Shown here: in pieces, positions 16,774 to 26,597 of the stretch
Layout of the letters: each line of letters starts with the position of its first letter
Numbering within the stretch: position 1 is the stretch's first letter
Assembly (NCBI GenBank): GCA_944324915.1
Contig: CALUYD010000004.1
Coordinates: 1 to 64,000, forward strand
Direction of reading: 5' to 3'
Source: Candidatus Gastranaerophilales bacterium
GTDB taxonomy: Bacteria > Cyanobacteriota > Vampirovibrionia > Gastranaerophilales > Gastranaerophilaceae
Length of the DNA stretch: 64,000 bases
Notes under the pieces: model-generated
The model's input: only the letters and a program-made list of their open reading frames with translations
Told to the model about the DNA's origin: nothing
The model's database searches: none
Made by a program: the position numbers and the translations under genes

Positions 16774-17553
16774 TTAATTTTCATTATTCAACAGAAACAA
16801 TGTCCTATTTATTCTATCTAAGAGCTTCTTTTCTTCAAAGGCTATGTTTTCTTTGCTATATTTACCTTGGTTTGTTGGAATATATCTTGCATAATAATTT
16901 GAATCATATTTCAAATTACCTAATAATTTAGCATAATAATTTGTGTTTAAAACATCAATATAGCTTTCTTTTAAGGATTCTGATTTATTTTCATATTTCT
17001 TTTTAAAATTTTGCACATAAAGCTCAAAAACATTAACGCAAGCATTAAAACGCTGAATTGAACCTTGTTCTTCTACACATTTTTTCAAATTTTCAAGAGC
17101 ATATTTTAATTTTTGAATATCATTTAAATATTGGCTATCGGGCTCTTTTTTGATAACCATATCCAAAAATAAAGAATCATCATAAGGAGCTTTTTTTAAA
17201 TTATCCTCATCAAGTTCATCATCCTTTGGAATTTCCATATCTATTTGAGGAGCAGAAGGAAGTGTTTGTTTTTTATATTCAAAATCCGAATTTATATCAG
17301 GTAATTCGCCATAATAACCTTTTTGGTTTTCTTGTTCATCTTCTTTTGATTTTCTTTTAAAAAACGAGAAAAAACCGCCATTTTTTTTATTCTTTTCAAT
17401 AGCTTTAGCTACTTTTGAAGAAGATAATTTTGACTGACTTTTTGCCTGTTCAAAATTATTACTATCGAAAAAATCTTCTTCACAATAAGCTAAATTTATT
17501 GTGAAGAAGTGAGCCAAAAATATTAAAATAAGAGAGATAAAAAATTTTTTCAT
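16774..17553 (-). CDS. Secreted hypothetical protein
   Basis: MKKFFISLILIFLAHFFTINLAYC is a Sec signal peptide. The mature part is lysine-rich and acidic to about residue 115, then helical to the end, with two conserved-looking Cys (KKCVEEQ, NACVNVF). No family is recognised. It begins 8 bases after the flagellar rod/hook gene on the same strand, so it is probably the last gene of the fliJ-fliK-flg transcript and may serve the flagellum in the periplasm. Confidence 0.75.
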   Translation of the reverse strand: MKKFFISLILIFLAHFFTINLAYCEEDFFDSNNFEQAKSQSKLSSSKVAKAIEKNKKNGGFFSFFKRKSKEDEQENQKGYYGELPDINSDFEYKKQTLPSAPQIDMEIPKDDELDEDNLKKAPYDDSLFLDMVIKKEPDSQYLNDIQKLKYALENLKKCVEEQGSIQRFNACVNVFELYVQNFKKKYENKSESLKESYIDVLNTNYYAKLLGNLKYDSNYYARYIPTNQGKYSKENIAFEEKKLLDRINRTLFLLNNEN

Positions 17554-17561
17554 AATTAAAA

Positions 17562-18395
17562 TTAGCTTAATAATTCCATTGCAGACTGCAATAATTGCTT
17601 ATATGTTGACATAATTTTACCTGACAAATCCAATTGAGTATTTGCTTCTTGCCAATATGTAGCGTTAGCCTTAAAATCAATATTTGATAATTCCAATAAT
17701 CCGCTTCTAACTTCGCCATAGCCTATTACGGGTTTACCTGAATATGCGGTTTCTAAATATTGACCTTGTTTATACTCGAACAATTCTTGAGGATTGTGAA
17801 AATTCATTAAAGCAAGTTTATATAAAGGTGTCATTTCTTTGCCGTTATTGGCTTTACCATATAAAATACCATCACCTTTGATTTCAAATTCATCATATTT
17901 TCCTAAATATTTACCATTGTCAGGGTCAATCCATAATTTTATTTCAGTTGTAGGAACGGCTAATGCTCCGCCTTGGGCAATGGTGTCTTCAAAAGAGTCA
18001 TTATCTAATGATTTAGTTCCGGACATAATTTCGCCTTTATCATTTAAAATATATCCTTGAACTTTAGAACCATCGGTCGCTCTATATACGCCTTCGCCAT
18101 CAAACTTAAATTCGCCCAAACGAGTATAAGCAATGCTGCCTTCATCATTTCTCAATACAAAAAAGCCATTGCCTTCTAAAAACACGTTTTCAGGAGAAGT
18201 ACCAGGGATAGCTTTACCTTGAGAACAATTTTTCAAAACAATATCAGGAACAGCGGCATCCATATATGTCTTAAATGTTACATTATTCTCGCGATACCCC
18301 GGAGTATACATATTAACTAAGTTTTCAGATATTGCATCCATCCAATGAGTTGTTGTTCTTTGAACATTCATTGCATTAATATAGGAATCTCTCAT
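17562..18395 (-). CDS. Flagellar rod/hook protein of the FlgF/FlgG type
   Basis: A structural protein of the flagellar rod or hook. The N-terminal heptad segment (NAMNVQRTTTHWMDAISENLVNMYTPGY) matches the flg_bb_rod motif. Residues 70-115 carry the FlgE/F/G core (LEGNGFFVLR..., YTRLGEF, VQGYIL). The C-terminal helix (SGKIMSTYKQLLQSAMELL) is the matching coiled-coil end. FlgF, FlgG and short FlgE forms are hard to separate by eye, so I give no symbol. It shares one base with the upstream fliK-like gene (TAATG). Confidence 0.82.
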   Translation of the reverse strand: MRDSYINAMNVQRTTTHWMDAISENLVNMYTPGYRENNVTFKTYMDAAVPDIVLKNCSQGKAIPGTSPENVFLEGNGFFVLRNDEGSIAYTRLGEFKFDGEGVYRATDGSKVQGYILNDKGEIMSGTKSLDNDSFEDTIAQGGALAVPTTEIKLWIDPDNGKYLGKYDEFEIKGDGILYGKANNGKEMTPLYKLALMNFHNPQELFEYKQGQYLETAYSGKPVIGYGEVRSGLLELSNIDFKANATYWQEANTQLDLSGKIMSTYKQLLQSAMELLS

Positions 18396-19054
18396 TAGTT
18401 GCTCCTTTTTTTATTCTTTTGATTTTGTTCGTCTTTATTACCTTTATATCTTGAATATCCAAGGTAAGAGTAATTTATTTCTTCATCGTCAAAATTTTGT
18501 TTTAGACATGAAATATTATTTTTTAAATATGCCTCAACTTCACTTGTTCCCGGGATAAAATGAGCTTGAACTTTACCGTCTTTATCAAGTTTTAAAATAA
18601 CTGTTACATCATTATCAAAATCAAGTCTTATAGGTTTTTTAGTATCAAATGATGTTTGAAGCATATTAAGTAATGAAGTTGTTGCGTTAATTTTTTTATT
18701 ATTAACATCGCTAATACTTAAAGAATTATCTTCAACACTATATGAAATTAAACCATCTCGATTTAATAAATTAACAAAAAATATAGCGTCATTTACTCCT
18801 ATTTTTGAAGCGTCAATATCAAATTCAGAGCCAAAATCAAGCTCTAAAAATTTATCGTTTAATAATTCATCTATTGTTGAATTATTTGGAGAAATTAAGT
18901 TTTCAATCATTTGAGCTATTCTTGTTCTTATATCCTCAAAACCACTTTGTGTTTTTGAAACAATATAAGAATTTGGCTCAAAAATATCTCTTAGATTTGT
19001 TTGAACGCTGTCTTGATAATATTCTTGCTGTGTTATTGTGCTGTTAAGTTCCAT
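18395..19054 (-). CDS. FliK-like hook-length control protein (short)
   Basis: Residues 140-205 resemble the FliK C-terminal domain: IRLDFDNDVTVILKLDKDGK, a following strand, then a helix of the LKNNISCLKQNF type. The N-terminal part is shorter than the usual Pro/Gln-rich ruler, giving 219 aa against 300-400. Its position between fliJ and a rod/hook gene is the standard place for fliK. It overlaps fliJ by 11 bases. The assignment rests on context plus weak similarity. Confidence 0.6.
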   Translation of the reverse strand: MELNSTITQQEYYQDSVQTNLRDIFEPNSYIVSKTQSGFEDIRTRIAQMIENLISPNNSTIDELLNDKFLELDFGSEFDIDASKIGVNDAIFFVNLLNRDGLISYSVEDNSLSISDVNNKKINATTSLLNMLQTSFDTKKPIRLDFDNDVTVILKLDKDGKVQAHFIPGTSEVEAYLKNNISCLKQNFDDEEINYSYLGYSRYKGNKDEQNQKNKKRSN

Positions 19055-19532
19055 TATGCTTTTGGTTTTCTATATATTCTAAATACTCTTGTTCTTCTTG
19101 TTTTTCTCGATTTTTTATAAAGAATTTTTGTGAGCCTATTTCATTTAATTCTTTTAATTCAAGTGCCTTTTGTTCCTTGATATAATCTTCTTTTTGGTGT
19201 TCTTTGTGTTTTTCTAAAACATTTACCTCTTGTTCTTTTATTCTTAATATTTCTTTTTCACGATTTAGCGCATCTATTGCTTCTTGCTTTTGAATTTGAA
19301 GTTTTTTGTCTTCTTCCCAAAGATGTTTAATGAATTTATCATATTGTTCATACATCATAGGGTCTGCGCTTCGCATTTCTTTTGTTAATTGCTTTATTTG
19401 GTTTAAATTTTCAATAATTAAAAGCTCTATCCTTTGGACTTCTTCTTGCGCTTTAATTACTACTTGTAATTGCTCTTCTTTCTTTCTTATTCTTATTTCA
19501 AGTATTTTTTGCAATCGATAGCGAAAGGGCAT
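19044..19532 (-). CDS. fliJ: Flagellar export protein FliJ
   Basis: A 162-aa, almost wholly coiled-coil, highly charged protein beginning MPFRYRLQKILEIR, the usual FliJ start (FxxxLxxxLxxR). FliJ works with the FliI ATPase in flagellar type III export, carrying chaperones and stabilising the ATPase ring. It is the first gene of a minus-strand flagellar run, divergent from the 19674 gene. No fliI is in the window. Confidence 0.82.
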   Translation of the reverse strand: MPFRYRLQKILEIRIRKKEEQLQVVIKAQEEVQRIELLIIENLNQIKQLTKEMRSADPMMYEQYDKFIKHLWEEDKKLQIQKQEAIDALNREKEILRIKEQEVNVLEKHKEHQKEDYIKEQKALELKELNEIGSQKFFIKNREKQEEQEYLEYIENQKHNGT

Positions 19533-19673
19533 AATAAATCCAATAAATATACTTTCCTATAATCGTTTTCGACTGTAAGCATTAAATATTTAATAAAAAT
19601 TTTAATTAAGTCAAAAAAATCCATTAAATATATGATTTTAATTAATAAAAATATAGCTGATAATTTAATTATT

Positions 19674-20588
19674 ATGAGGGGATTAGTATTTAAATTTATA
19701 TTTATTTTTTGCTTATTTTTTTCAAGTTTTAATGCAACTTTTGCACTTGAAAAAATCGGTATTGTAACAGATACTCTTCTAACCCCTGTAAACTACTATA
19801 ATGCATATTTTAGAACTCCTGAGTTTTTTGCAACTGATATAAGAGGAGAATTATTAGATAGAAATGTTCAAGTCGTAACCATTGACACTGCACAACAAGC
19901 CCTTAAAAAAGCAGGTTTAAGACAATACGACCTTCAAGCACTTCAAGGATTACAACAAGGATATAATCTTGAATTTTCACTTTTGAAAAAAATTGCAAGA
20001 AACATAGGTGTTAGAAAACTTGTTATCGTTACAATGGGAATGGATGTACAAAGAGATTTTCTTAAAAATACCGCATGGAATGTTGCAAACATTGCAGGCT
20101 GGGATGTAGTAAATCCAACTCATAGGGTTAGTGTTTATGTAAGTTTTGTCGATGTTGAGCGTGAAACAATCCTTTGGGAAGCGATTTATGCTAAAAATAT
20201 TAGAAACAATAAACTCAAAAATCTTGATACAACAATCGCAAATAATTATGAGGGTATGCTAAGATTAAAAGAATACTCTAAATATATAAGCCCTGATGTT
20301 GCATATAATGTTAAAATGAAAATGTTAAATCCTAATTTTGTTGAGCCGCCAACATATATTACAAGAGAAAACATTAAAAAATATGCAAAAGATAGACACA
20401 ATATAGGCTCTAAAAAAGAACTATCAGAAATTGAAAGACAAAAATGGGATACCGAAAAATTAAAAGAAGATACCAAAAATAATATTATAGAATTTACAAA
20501 CAACACAAAAGACGGTATCATAGACGTTTCAAACAAAACAAAATCAAAATTCTCTCAATGGAAAGACAATCTATTCAATAGAAAATAA
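19674..20588 (+). CDS. Exported hypothetical protein in flagellar cluster
   Basis: I start at ATG 19674 because it places a signal peptide (MRGLVFKFIFIFCLFFSSFNATFA) at the N-terminus; the frame is open back to an ATG at 19632. Neither start has a clear ribosome site. Residues 25-200 form an alpha/beta domain with LVIVTMGMD and VSVYVSFVDVERETILWEA strands, recalling periplasmic proteins of the CsgG/TolB-like group, but I cannot name a family. The last 60 residues are charged and helical. It lies 14 bases before fliL, so it is likely part of that transcript. Confidence 0.72.
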   Translation: MRGLVFKFIFIFCLFFSSFNATFALEKIGIVTDTLLTPVNYYNAYFRTPEFFATDIRGELLDRNVQVVTIDTAQQALKKAGLRQYDLQALQGLQQGYNLEFSLLKKIARNIGVRKLVIVTMGMDVQRDFLKNTAWNVANIAGWDVVNPTHRVSVYVSFVDVERETILWEAIYAKNIRNNKLKNLDTTIANNYEGMLRLKEYSKYISPDVAYNVKMKMLNPNFVEPPTYITRENIKKYAKDRHNIGSKKELSEIERQKWDTEKLKEDTKNNIIEFTNNTKDGIIDVSNKTKSKFSQWKDNLFNRK

Positions 20589-20602
20589 ATATCGGAGGAA
20601 AT

Positions 20603-21220
20603 ATGGCAAGACCAACAGAAAATAAAGAGGATAAAAATCCTAACAATAAAAAAAATATCGAAATGAGCCCAAGTATGATGATGATGATTTCAAACGGTAT
20701 TATGCTGGCTGTAATTATCGTATCACTGTTTATTATGTATATGCTGATTGATTCATCAATGAATAAAAAAATATCTCAATTATTACCTGAAAACCAGCAA
20801 GAAGAAACACAAGAAGACGGCGAAGTTCGAGAAGAAGGAATATTATTGGATTTAGGCGAATTTATCTTAAATTTAGCCGATGTTAATGCAAGAAGATATT
20901 TAAAAGTGGGTATCGCTATGGAATTATCAAAAACTCAAGAAGAAATTGATGCTCAAAACGCACTTGCTAATGCTAAATCAGGAGGTCATGGAGCTGCTCC
21001 TGCTGATCCAAATGCAGAAATTGCAGCCGTAATGGAAAGATATAAACCTGCCATAAGAGATGCTATTATTTCGGTTTTATCAAATAAAACTTCAGATGAA
21101 CTATCTACACCAACAGGAAAAGAAATAGCAAAAGAAGAAATTCTCGAAATGGTTAATAATATCTTTGAAGGTCAAAGAGAAGTTATGAGAGTTAGCTTCG
21201 GACAATTCATTATTCAATAG
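20603..21220 (+). CDS. fliL: Flagellar basal-body protein FliL
   Basis: A single-pass inner-membrane protein that surrounds the stators and supports motor torque. A cytoplasmic Asn/Lys-rich tail is followed by one transmembrane helix (about residues 32-52), an acidic linker and the periplasmic FliL domain (LDLGEFILNLAD, YLKVGIAMEL, ending VMRVSFGQFIIQ). Its length of 205 aa is slightly long owing to an Ala/Gly insert near residue 130. The ribosome site is ggagg. It precedes fliN by 9 bases. Confidence 0.88.
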   Translation: MARPTENKEDKNPNNKKNIEMSPSMMMMISNGIMLAVIIVSLFIMYMLIDSSMNKKISQLLPENQQEETQEDGEVREEGILLDLGEFILNLADVNARRYLKVGIAMELSKTQEEIDAQNALANAKSGGHGAAPADPNAEIAAVMERYKPAIRDAIISVLSNKTSDELSTPTGKEIAKEEILEMVNNIFEGQREVMRVSFGQFIIQ

Positions 21221-21229
21221 AAGGTCATA

Positions 21230-21658
21230 ATGGAAAACGAAGAAAAAGATATAAAAGAAACTGCACAAGAAAATGAAATTGTTTCATCAAAAGAAAATGA
21301 AAATATTTTAGCTTTAGATGATACTGTTGAACAACAAGAAAATGAAGAATTAATAACGGTAAGACCTGTTAAATTTCAAACTTTCGAAGATACTCCACCC
21401 AACAGAAGCATAAAGAAAAATCTTGATATTTTACAAGATATTTCAATGCATATAAGTGTTGAATTAGGAAGAACAAAATCCTCTATAAGAGAGGTCATGG
21501 AGCTTGAAGAAGGAAGTGTCGTTGAGCTCGATAAAATCGCCGGAGAACAAGTTGAAATATATGTTAATGAAAAACTCGTTGCAAAAGGGGAAGTTATCGT
21601 AATAGAAGACAAATTCGGAGTTAGAATAACGGCAACCAATATACAAAAACAAGTTTAA
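21230..21658 (+). CDS. fliN: Flagellar motor switch protein FliN
   Basis: The C-terminal SpoA domain (residues 70-140) contains ISVELGRTKSSIREVMELEEGSVVELDK and VYVNEKLVAKGEVIVIEDKFGVRI-like segments typical of FliN. The N-terminal 60 residues are Glu/Asn-rich and probably disordered. FliN forms the C-ring with FliM and FliG and binds signalling proteins. A second, shorter FliN-like protein is encoded at 46950-47243. The stop codon lies inside the following terminator. Confidence 0.87.
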   Translation: MENEEKDIKETAQENEIVSSKENENILALDDTVEQQENEELITVRPVKFQTFEDTPPNRSIKKNLDILQDISMHISVELGRTKSSIREVMELEEGSVVELDKIAGEQVEIYVNEKLVAKGEVIVIEDKFGVRITATNIQKQV

Positions 21659-21678
21659 GCCCTAAATAGGGCTTTTTT
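21657..21678 (+). terminator. Intrinsic terminator after fliN
   Basis: agcccta (21658-21664), loop aa, tagggct (21667-21673) and a T run to 21678, overlapping the fliN stop codon. Confidence 0.85.
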
Positions 21679-21688
21679 AATATTTATT

Positions 21689-21717
21689 TTGACAAAATCC
21701 CAAAAAAATAAGAAAAT
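21689..21717 (+). promoter_or_regulatory. Putative glnA promoter
   Basis: A perfect -35 TTGACA (21689-21694), 17-base spacer and a weaker -10 GAAAAT (21712-21717). The TTG of the -35 box is also an in-frame codon upstream of glnA, which makes the frame look longer than the gene. No NtcA-type GTA-N8-TAC site was seen. Confidence 0.55.
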
Positions 21718-21751
21718 AAAAAAAATAAATCACTCAAGGAGAATAAGATTA

Positions 21752-23092
21752 ATGGAAGACATTCAAGCAAAAAAAGAAGCTATTATTAAAACATGTCAGG
21801 AAAGAAATGTCCGTTTTATGAGATTACAATTTTGCGATATTAACGGAACAATCAAAAATGTATCATTGCCTATAAGCCAGCTAAAAAAGATATTAAATAA
21901 TGAAATTATGCTGGATGGTTCATCAATTAAAGGTTTTAGAAGTATCGAAACATCAGATATGTATTTATATCCGGATTTAGATACTTTTGTAATATTGCCT
22001 TGGTGCGAAAGAGAAGGTGTAAATGTAGCAAGAGTAATTTGCGACATCCATAATGCAGATGGAACACCATTTGAAGGTTGTCCCAGATGTAATTTAAAAA
22101 GAATGCTTGCTAAAGCCGAAAAACTAGGTTACAAAATGAATGTTGGTCCTGAAGCTGAATTTTTCATTTTCGAAAAAGACGAAAATGGCGAAGCAACAAC
22201 TATTCCTAACGATAAAGGCGGATATTATGACGCTGCTCCAACTGATATGGCAGAAGATATAAGACGCGATATTGTAACTACTCTTGAAGCAATGAATTAT
22301 GAAATTGAAGCATCGCACCACGAATGTGCCGATGGTCAACATGAAATAGATTTTAAATACACAGAAGCTCTAAAAGCAGCTGATAATATCATCACATTTA
22401 AATATGCAGTAAAAAGTGTCGCAAATGAATATGGAGTTCATGCAACATTTATGCCAAAACCAATCTATGGCATAGCAGGCTCCGGTATGCATTGCAACTT
22501 GTCATTATTTAAAGACGGCAAAAACGTATTTTATGCACCTGATGAAGAATATCAACTCTCAAAAGAAGCATTCCATTCAATCGGCGGGGTTTTAAAACAT
22601 GTTAATTCATTTACCGCAATTACAAACCCAACCGTAAATAGCTACAAAAGGCTTGTTCCAGGGTATGAAGCTCCTGTATATAAAGCATGGAGCATTGCAA
22701 ATCGCTCAGCATTAATCAGAGTTCCTGCTAAACGTGGCAGTGCAACAAGAATTGAGCTTCGCTCTCCGGATCCTTCTTGTAACCCTTATTTAGCTATGGC
22801 AGTGCTATTAGGTGCAATTTTAGACGGTATTGAAAATAAGATTGAACCGCCTCAACCTGTTGATAAAAATATCTATGAAATGAGCACAAATGAACATCAA
22901 AATGCAGGTATTGAATCACTTCCGGATAGTCTTATTAATGCAGTTAATTTACTAAAAAAAGATGAAGTTATAAAAGATTCTCTAGGTTCTCACATAGTCA
23001 ATGAATTTGTAACTGCAAAAACAATAGAATGGGATAAATATCGAACATACGTTACCCAATGGGAACTTGATTCATATTTAAATGCTTATTAA
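21752..23092 (+). CDS. glnA: Glutamine synthetase, type I
   Basis: Makes glutamine from glutamate, ammonia and ATP. Family motifs: [10 protein letters not shown] near residue 52, GPEAEFFIF near 132, [20 protein letters not shown], and [16 protein letters not shown] near 335. The 446-aa length fits the shorter GlnA group regulated by feedback and small proteins rather than by adenylylation. The start at ATG 21752 has aaggag 10 bases upstream. It is a single gene between two terminators. Confidence 0.95.
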   Translation: MEDIQAKKEAIIKTCQERNVRFMRLQFCDINGTIKNVSLPISQLKKILNNEIMLDGSSIKGFRSIETSDMYLYPDLDTFVILPWCEREGVNVARVICDIHNADGTPFEGCPRCNLKRMLAKAEKLGYKMNVGPEAEFFIFEKDENGEATTIPNDKGGYYDAAPTDMAEDIRRDIVTTLEAMNYEIEASHHECADGQHEIDFKYTEALKAADNIITFKYAVKSVANEYGVHATFMPKPIYGIAGSGMHCNLSLFKDGKNVFYAPDEEYQLSKEAFHSIGGVLKHVNSFTAITNPTVNSYKRLVPGYEAPVYKAWSIANRSALIRVPAKRGSATRIELRSPDPSCNPYLAMAVLLGAILDGIENKIEPPQPVDKNIYEMSTNEHQNAGIESLPDSLINAVNLLKKDEVIKDSLGSHIVNEFVTAKTIEWDKYRTYVTQWELDSYLNAY

Positions 23093-23093
23093 C

Positions 23094-23117
23094 AAAACCC
23101 GCCAACAGGCGGGTTTT
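23094..23117. terminator. Bidirectional terminator between glnA and comEC
   Basis: A perfect 10-bp stem aaaacccgcc/ggcgggtttt with loop aaca. Both strands end in T, and it sits between two convergent genes, touching the comEC stop. Confidence 0.9.
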
Positions 23118-25650
23118 AAGTATTATTTTTAATCAAATTTTGCGTGTATTTATTTTTATGAAATTTTTCTTTTAAATCACTATCAAATTTAATTTTTTTA
23201 ATTCTTTTTTCAACAGTATTAAAATAATAAAATTTATTTGAGTCATCTTTTATAACTATCTTTGAAAAGCCCAAGTTTTTAGTTGAAATAATTTTCACAT
23301 TATTATTATTTAAAATCTCAATTGTTTGATAATGCGGATGATTAAACATATTAAAACCCGCAGAAATTAAAGCATAGCTTGGTTTTATATTTTTAATCAT
23401 TTTATCATCAATAGAAAATTTTGCGCCATGATGACCCACTTTTAAAATTTCAATATTATTTGGAAGATATTTTTTAATATTTTCATAACCCTTAATACCG
23501 CAATCACCCATAAAAAGAATATTCTTATCTTTATATGTCAACAAAGTTACGATTGATGATTCATTTTCATCAGATAAATTTGCTTTAAATATCTTGATTT
23601 TAATATCTTTTTCACGATAAATTTCTTGATTATTTTTTGCAATTTTATAATTCAAGTGATTTTTATTTAAATAATCAAAAATTTCTTTTGAAGTTTGCGA
23701 TTTAGCATTATCACTTTGCAAAAATATTTCATTTACCTTAGTTGATTGAACAATATCTAAAACTCCGCCGCAATGGTCAGAATCAAAATGAGTTACGATA
23801 AGTTTTTCAAGTTTATTTATTCTTTCATTTCTTAAATATTTATTAATAACAATTTGAGCACTTGTCACACTGCGATAGGTTTTTCTACCTGTATCAATCA
23901 TAATAAATTTATTTTTGGGCGTTTTAATTAGAAAGCTATCAGCATTTCCTACATCAAACATAATTATTTCAAGATTATTCTTAAAATAATCAAATTTTAA
24001 AAAGCTAAAAAGAAAAATCACCAAACAAACGCAAGTTGTATAAATTATTTTCTTATTTTTAAAGTTATATTTTATAAGAATTACAAATAAACCGAGCAAT
24101 AGCCAAAACATAAAAATCTGAAATATATTAAAACCCATAGTAGAAATCAAAGAAAATTTAAACGAAGCAAAAAATTCACTAATTTTTACCAATAAATTCA
24201 ACATTGGATTTGCTATTATATCGAAAATATATGTTAAAGGTTCACATAAAATTGGAACAAGTGCAATTATAGAACTTACAAAACCTATAAAACTCAATAT
24301 TCCAACAAAAGGAACAACTGCAATATTTGCTAGAACACTAAGAGGAATAAAATTATTAAAATAATGTATCTGCAAAGGTATCACGCACAATTGCGCAATT
24401 AAAGGAACGCAAATAATTGAAGCCAGGCTAGATGGCGAAAATAAAAATATGAAATATTTTGAAATTCTTGATGAATTTTTATATTTTTCCTTAAATCTTT
24501 TATCATATTTTTCAAATTTTGAAACAATAACAGGACAAAGTGCAACAAGACCTATTGTTACAACAAAAGATAATTGAAAACCTACATCAAATAGCATTTT
24601 TGGATTAAATAGCAACATCAAAAATCCAACAAAGAAAACTAAAGCCAAAGAATCGGCGTTTCTATTTATAATTTTTCCAACAAGAACAAATAAAAGCATA
24701 ATGGATGCTCTTAATATTGAGGGCGGAAAACCTGTCATAAAAGTATATAATACAACAAAGCCCGCACCCAGAAATATCGAAAGATTATAAGGAAAGCGAA
24801 CTAAACTTGCAAGCCACCACCAAATTCCATAAATCAAAGCGACATTTAAACCGCTTGCAGCAAGCAAATGTAATAAGCCTGAATTTTTAAAATTTTCTTT
24901 TACAGTATCATCCGGATTAATTGTTTCATTACCAAAAACAATACCGCCCAAAATCTCAAGATTTGGAGATTTTATATTCTTAGAATGGCGAATTAATATT
25001 TTGTTTCTGGTCTTTTCAAATTTATTTAAAATATAATACCATTTTTCGTCTAAATTTCCGCTAAAACGAGGCTCTTTTAATTTTTCAAAATCATCAGCAT
25101 ACAAAATATTTTTAACATCATTATTTAAAAGATATTTTCTATAATCGAATTGATAAGGATTAGAAGGACTCATCGGATGACGGAGTTTTCCTTTAATTCG
25201 AACATAATTTCCGATAGATATTTTATCTTTATATTTTCCAATCCCATCAATACTAACCAAGAATTTTGTATTTAAATTGTTGAAATTTTTATTTTCGATT
25301 TTTGCATCTTTTGCAAGAAAATAAAATTTAATTCTGTCATTTTTAACTGATATATCTGACGAGCTTACAATATAACCTTCAATCTTTGCATTATTTGAAT
25401 AAAATTCATCCAAAGTTGAAGATAAATCCATAGAATAATGCGCTCTTGTTAAACCTATAAAAAATATCAAATAAAGAATTAAAAGTTTAGCTAAATCATA
25501 TTTGAAAACAAGCAAAATTAAAGACAACAATACAAACACAATAAAAGAAAACAATATCTCGCAATTATAAAAAGAACCAATTAAACCAAAAATAAAAAAT
25601 ATTGTTATTAATAAAGTAAATAATTTTGTATATGAAAAAATCTCTTTCAT
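23116..25650 (-). CDS. comEC: DNA uptake channel ComEC/Rec2
   Basis: An 844-aa polytopic inner-membrane protein that carries single-stranded DNA into the cytoplasm during transformation. The order is: N-terminal membrane helices and an OB-like domain (residues 1-180); the competence domain with LLHLLAASGLNVALIYG near residue 240 and many helices to about 560; and a C-terminal metallo-beta-lactamase domain with THFDSDHCGG near 625. It abuts ftsY with no gap and is the last gene of nusB-ftsY-comEC. With a prepilin also in the window, natural competence is plausible. Confidence 0.92.
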   Translation of the reverse strand: MKEIFSYTKLFTLLITIFFIFGLIGSFYNCEILFSFIVFVLLSLILLVFKYDLAKLLILYLIFFIGLTRAHYSMDLSSTLDEFYSNNAKIEGYIVSSSDISVKNDRIKFYFLAKDAKIENKNFNNLNTKFLVSIDGIGKYKDKISIGNYVRIKGKLRHPMSPSNPYQFDYRKYLLNNDVKNILYADDFEKLKEPRFSGNLDEKWYYILNKFEKTRNKILIRHSKNIKSPNLEILGGIVFGNETINPDDTVKENFKNSGLLHLLAASGLNVALIYGIWWWLASLVRFPYNLSIFLGAGFVVLYTFMTGFPPSILRASIMLLFVLVGKIINRNADSLALVFFVGFLMLLFNPKMLFDVGFQLSFVVTIGLVALCPVIVSKFEKYDKRFKEKYKNSSRISKYFIFLFSPSSLASIICVPLIAQLCVIPLQIHYFNNFIPLSVLANIAVVPFVGILSFIGFVSSIIALVPILCEPLTYIFDIIANPMLNLLVKISEFFASFKFSLISTMGFNIFQIFMFWLLLGLFVILIKYNFKNKKIIYTTCVCLVIFLFSFLKFDYFKNNLEIIMFDVGNADSFLIKTPKNKFIMIDTGRKTYRSVTSAQIVINKYLRNERINKLEKLIVTHFDSDHCGGVLDIVQSTKVNEIFLQSDNAKSQTSKEIFDYLNKNHLNYKIAKNNQEIYREKDIKIKIFKANLSDENESSIVTLLTYKDKNILFMGDCGIKGYENIKKYLPNNIEILKVGHHGAKFSIDDKMIKNIKPSYALISAGFNMFNHPHYQTIEILNNNNVKIISTKNLGFSKIVIKDDSNKFYYFNTVEKRIKKIKFDSDLKEKFHKNKYTQNLIKNNT

Positions 25651-26595
25651 CTATTCAAATAGCGCATTTATAAAATCGTCTTTATTGAAATCTATAACAT
25701 CATCTATTTTTTCGCCAATTCCGATTAATTTTGTGGGCAATTTTAAATCTTTTGCAATTGAAAAAATTATGCCGCCCTTAGGAGTGCCGTCCAGCTTAGT
25801 TATAGCAATAGATGAAATATCTACCGCTTCATTAAAAACTTTCGCTTGATTTAAACCATTTTGCCCTTGAGAACCGTCAAGCACCAAAATTGTTTCAAGA
25901 ACATCATCTTCAATTTTTTTATAAATTACATTTTTAATCTTTTTTAATTCTTCAATTAAATTGAATTTATTTTGCAATCTTCCGGCACTATCTATTATAA
26001 CAACGTCATAATGGTCTTTTCTTGCCATATCTATTGCTCGATAAGCTAAAGATGCGCTATCTGCCTTATCTTCTCTTAAAATATCGACATCGGCTCTTTT
26101 TGCCCAAATATCAAGCTGTTCTTCAGCAGCTGCTCTAAAAGTATCACCGGCTACCAAAAGAACTTTTTTATTTTGTTTTTTAAATCTATGAGCAAGTTTA
26201 CCGATTAGGGTTGTTTTTCCTGCACCATTTACCCCAACTACAAAATAAACATTTATTTTATTTTCATCAAACTTTAAAAGATTATCATTTTCTAAATTCA
26301 AAATTTCTCTAAATTCTTCCTTTAAAAAATCCTTTAGTTGAGATGATTTAATTTTCTTTTCTTTGATTTTTTCAACAATTTCAGAAGATAAATCAACCCC
26401 TAAATCCGCTTTAATTAACATAGATTCGATATCTTCAAGCTCAAATTCATCAGGAATATCAGATGAAACAACGCTTAAAACATTATCAATCAAAGAGTTT
26501 GCTGTCTTAGACAACGCATTTTTTAATATACCAAAACCCTTGTTTTGGTCTTTTTGTTGATTATCTTCTTCTTTTTTTTTGAAAAAATTAAACAT
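25651..26595 (-). CDS. ftsY: Signal recognition particle receptor FtsY
   Basis: The SRP GTPase receptor that docks ribosomes making membrane proteins. A short charged N-terminus is followed by the N domain, then the G domain with P-loop GVNGAGKTT at residues 121-129, GDTFRAAAEEQL, DSAGRLQNK (usually DTAGR), TKLDGTPKGG and GIGEKIDD. The usual DATTGQN is replaced here by DGSQGQN. At 314 aa it lacks the long acidic N-terminus of some proteobacterial forms. It starts just downstream of nusB. Confidence 0.95.
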   Translation of the reverse strand: MFNFFKKKEEDNQQKDQNKGFGILKNALSKTANSLIDNVLSVVSSDIPDEFELEDIESMLIKADLGVDLSSEIVEKIKEKKIKSSQLKDFLKEEFREILNLENDNLLKFDENKINVYFVVGVNGAGKTTLIGKLAHRFKKQNKKVLLVAGDTFRAAAEEQLDIWAKRADVDILREDKADSASLAYRAIDMARKDHYDVVIIDSAGRLQNKFNLIEELKKIKNVIYKKIEDDVLETILVLDGSQGQNGLNQAKVFNEAVDISSIAITKLDGTPKGGIIFSIAKDLKLPTKLIGIGEKIDDVIDFNKDDFINALFE

Positions 26596-26597
26596 CT

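Noticed and set aside
21689-21751. N-terminal extension of glnA from a TTG codon
   Set aside because: The TTG is part of a perfect TTGACA -35 box, and a proper Shine-Dalgarno site precedes ATG 21752.
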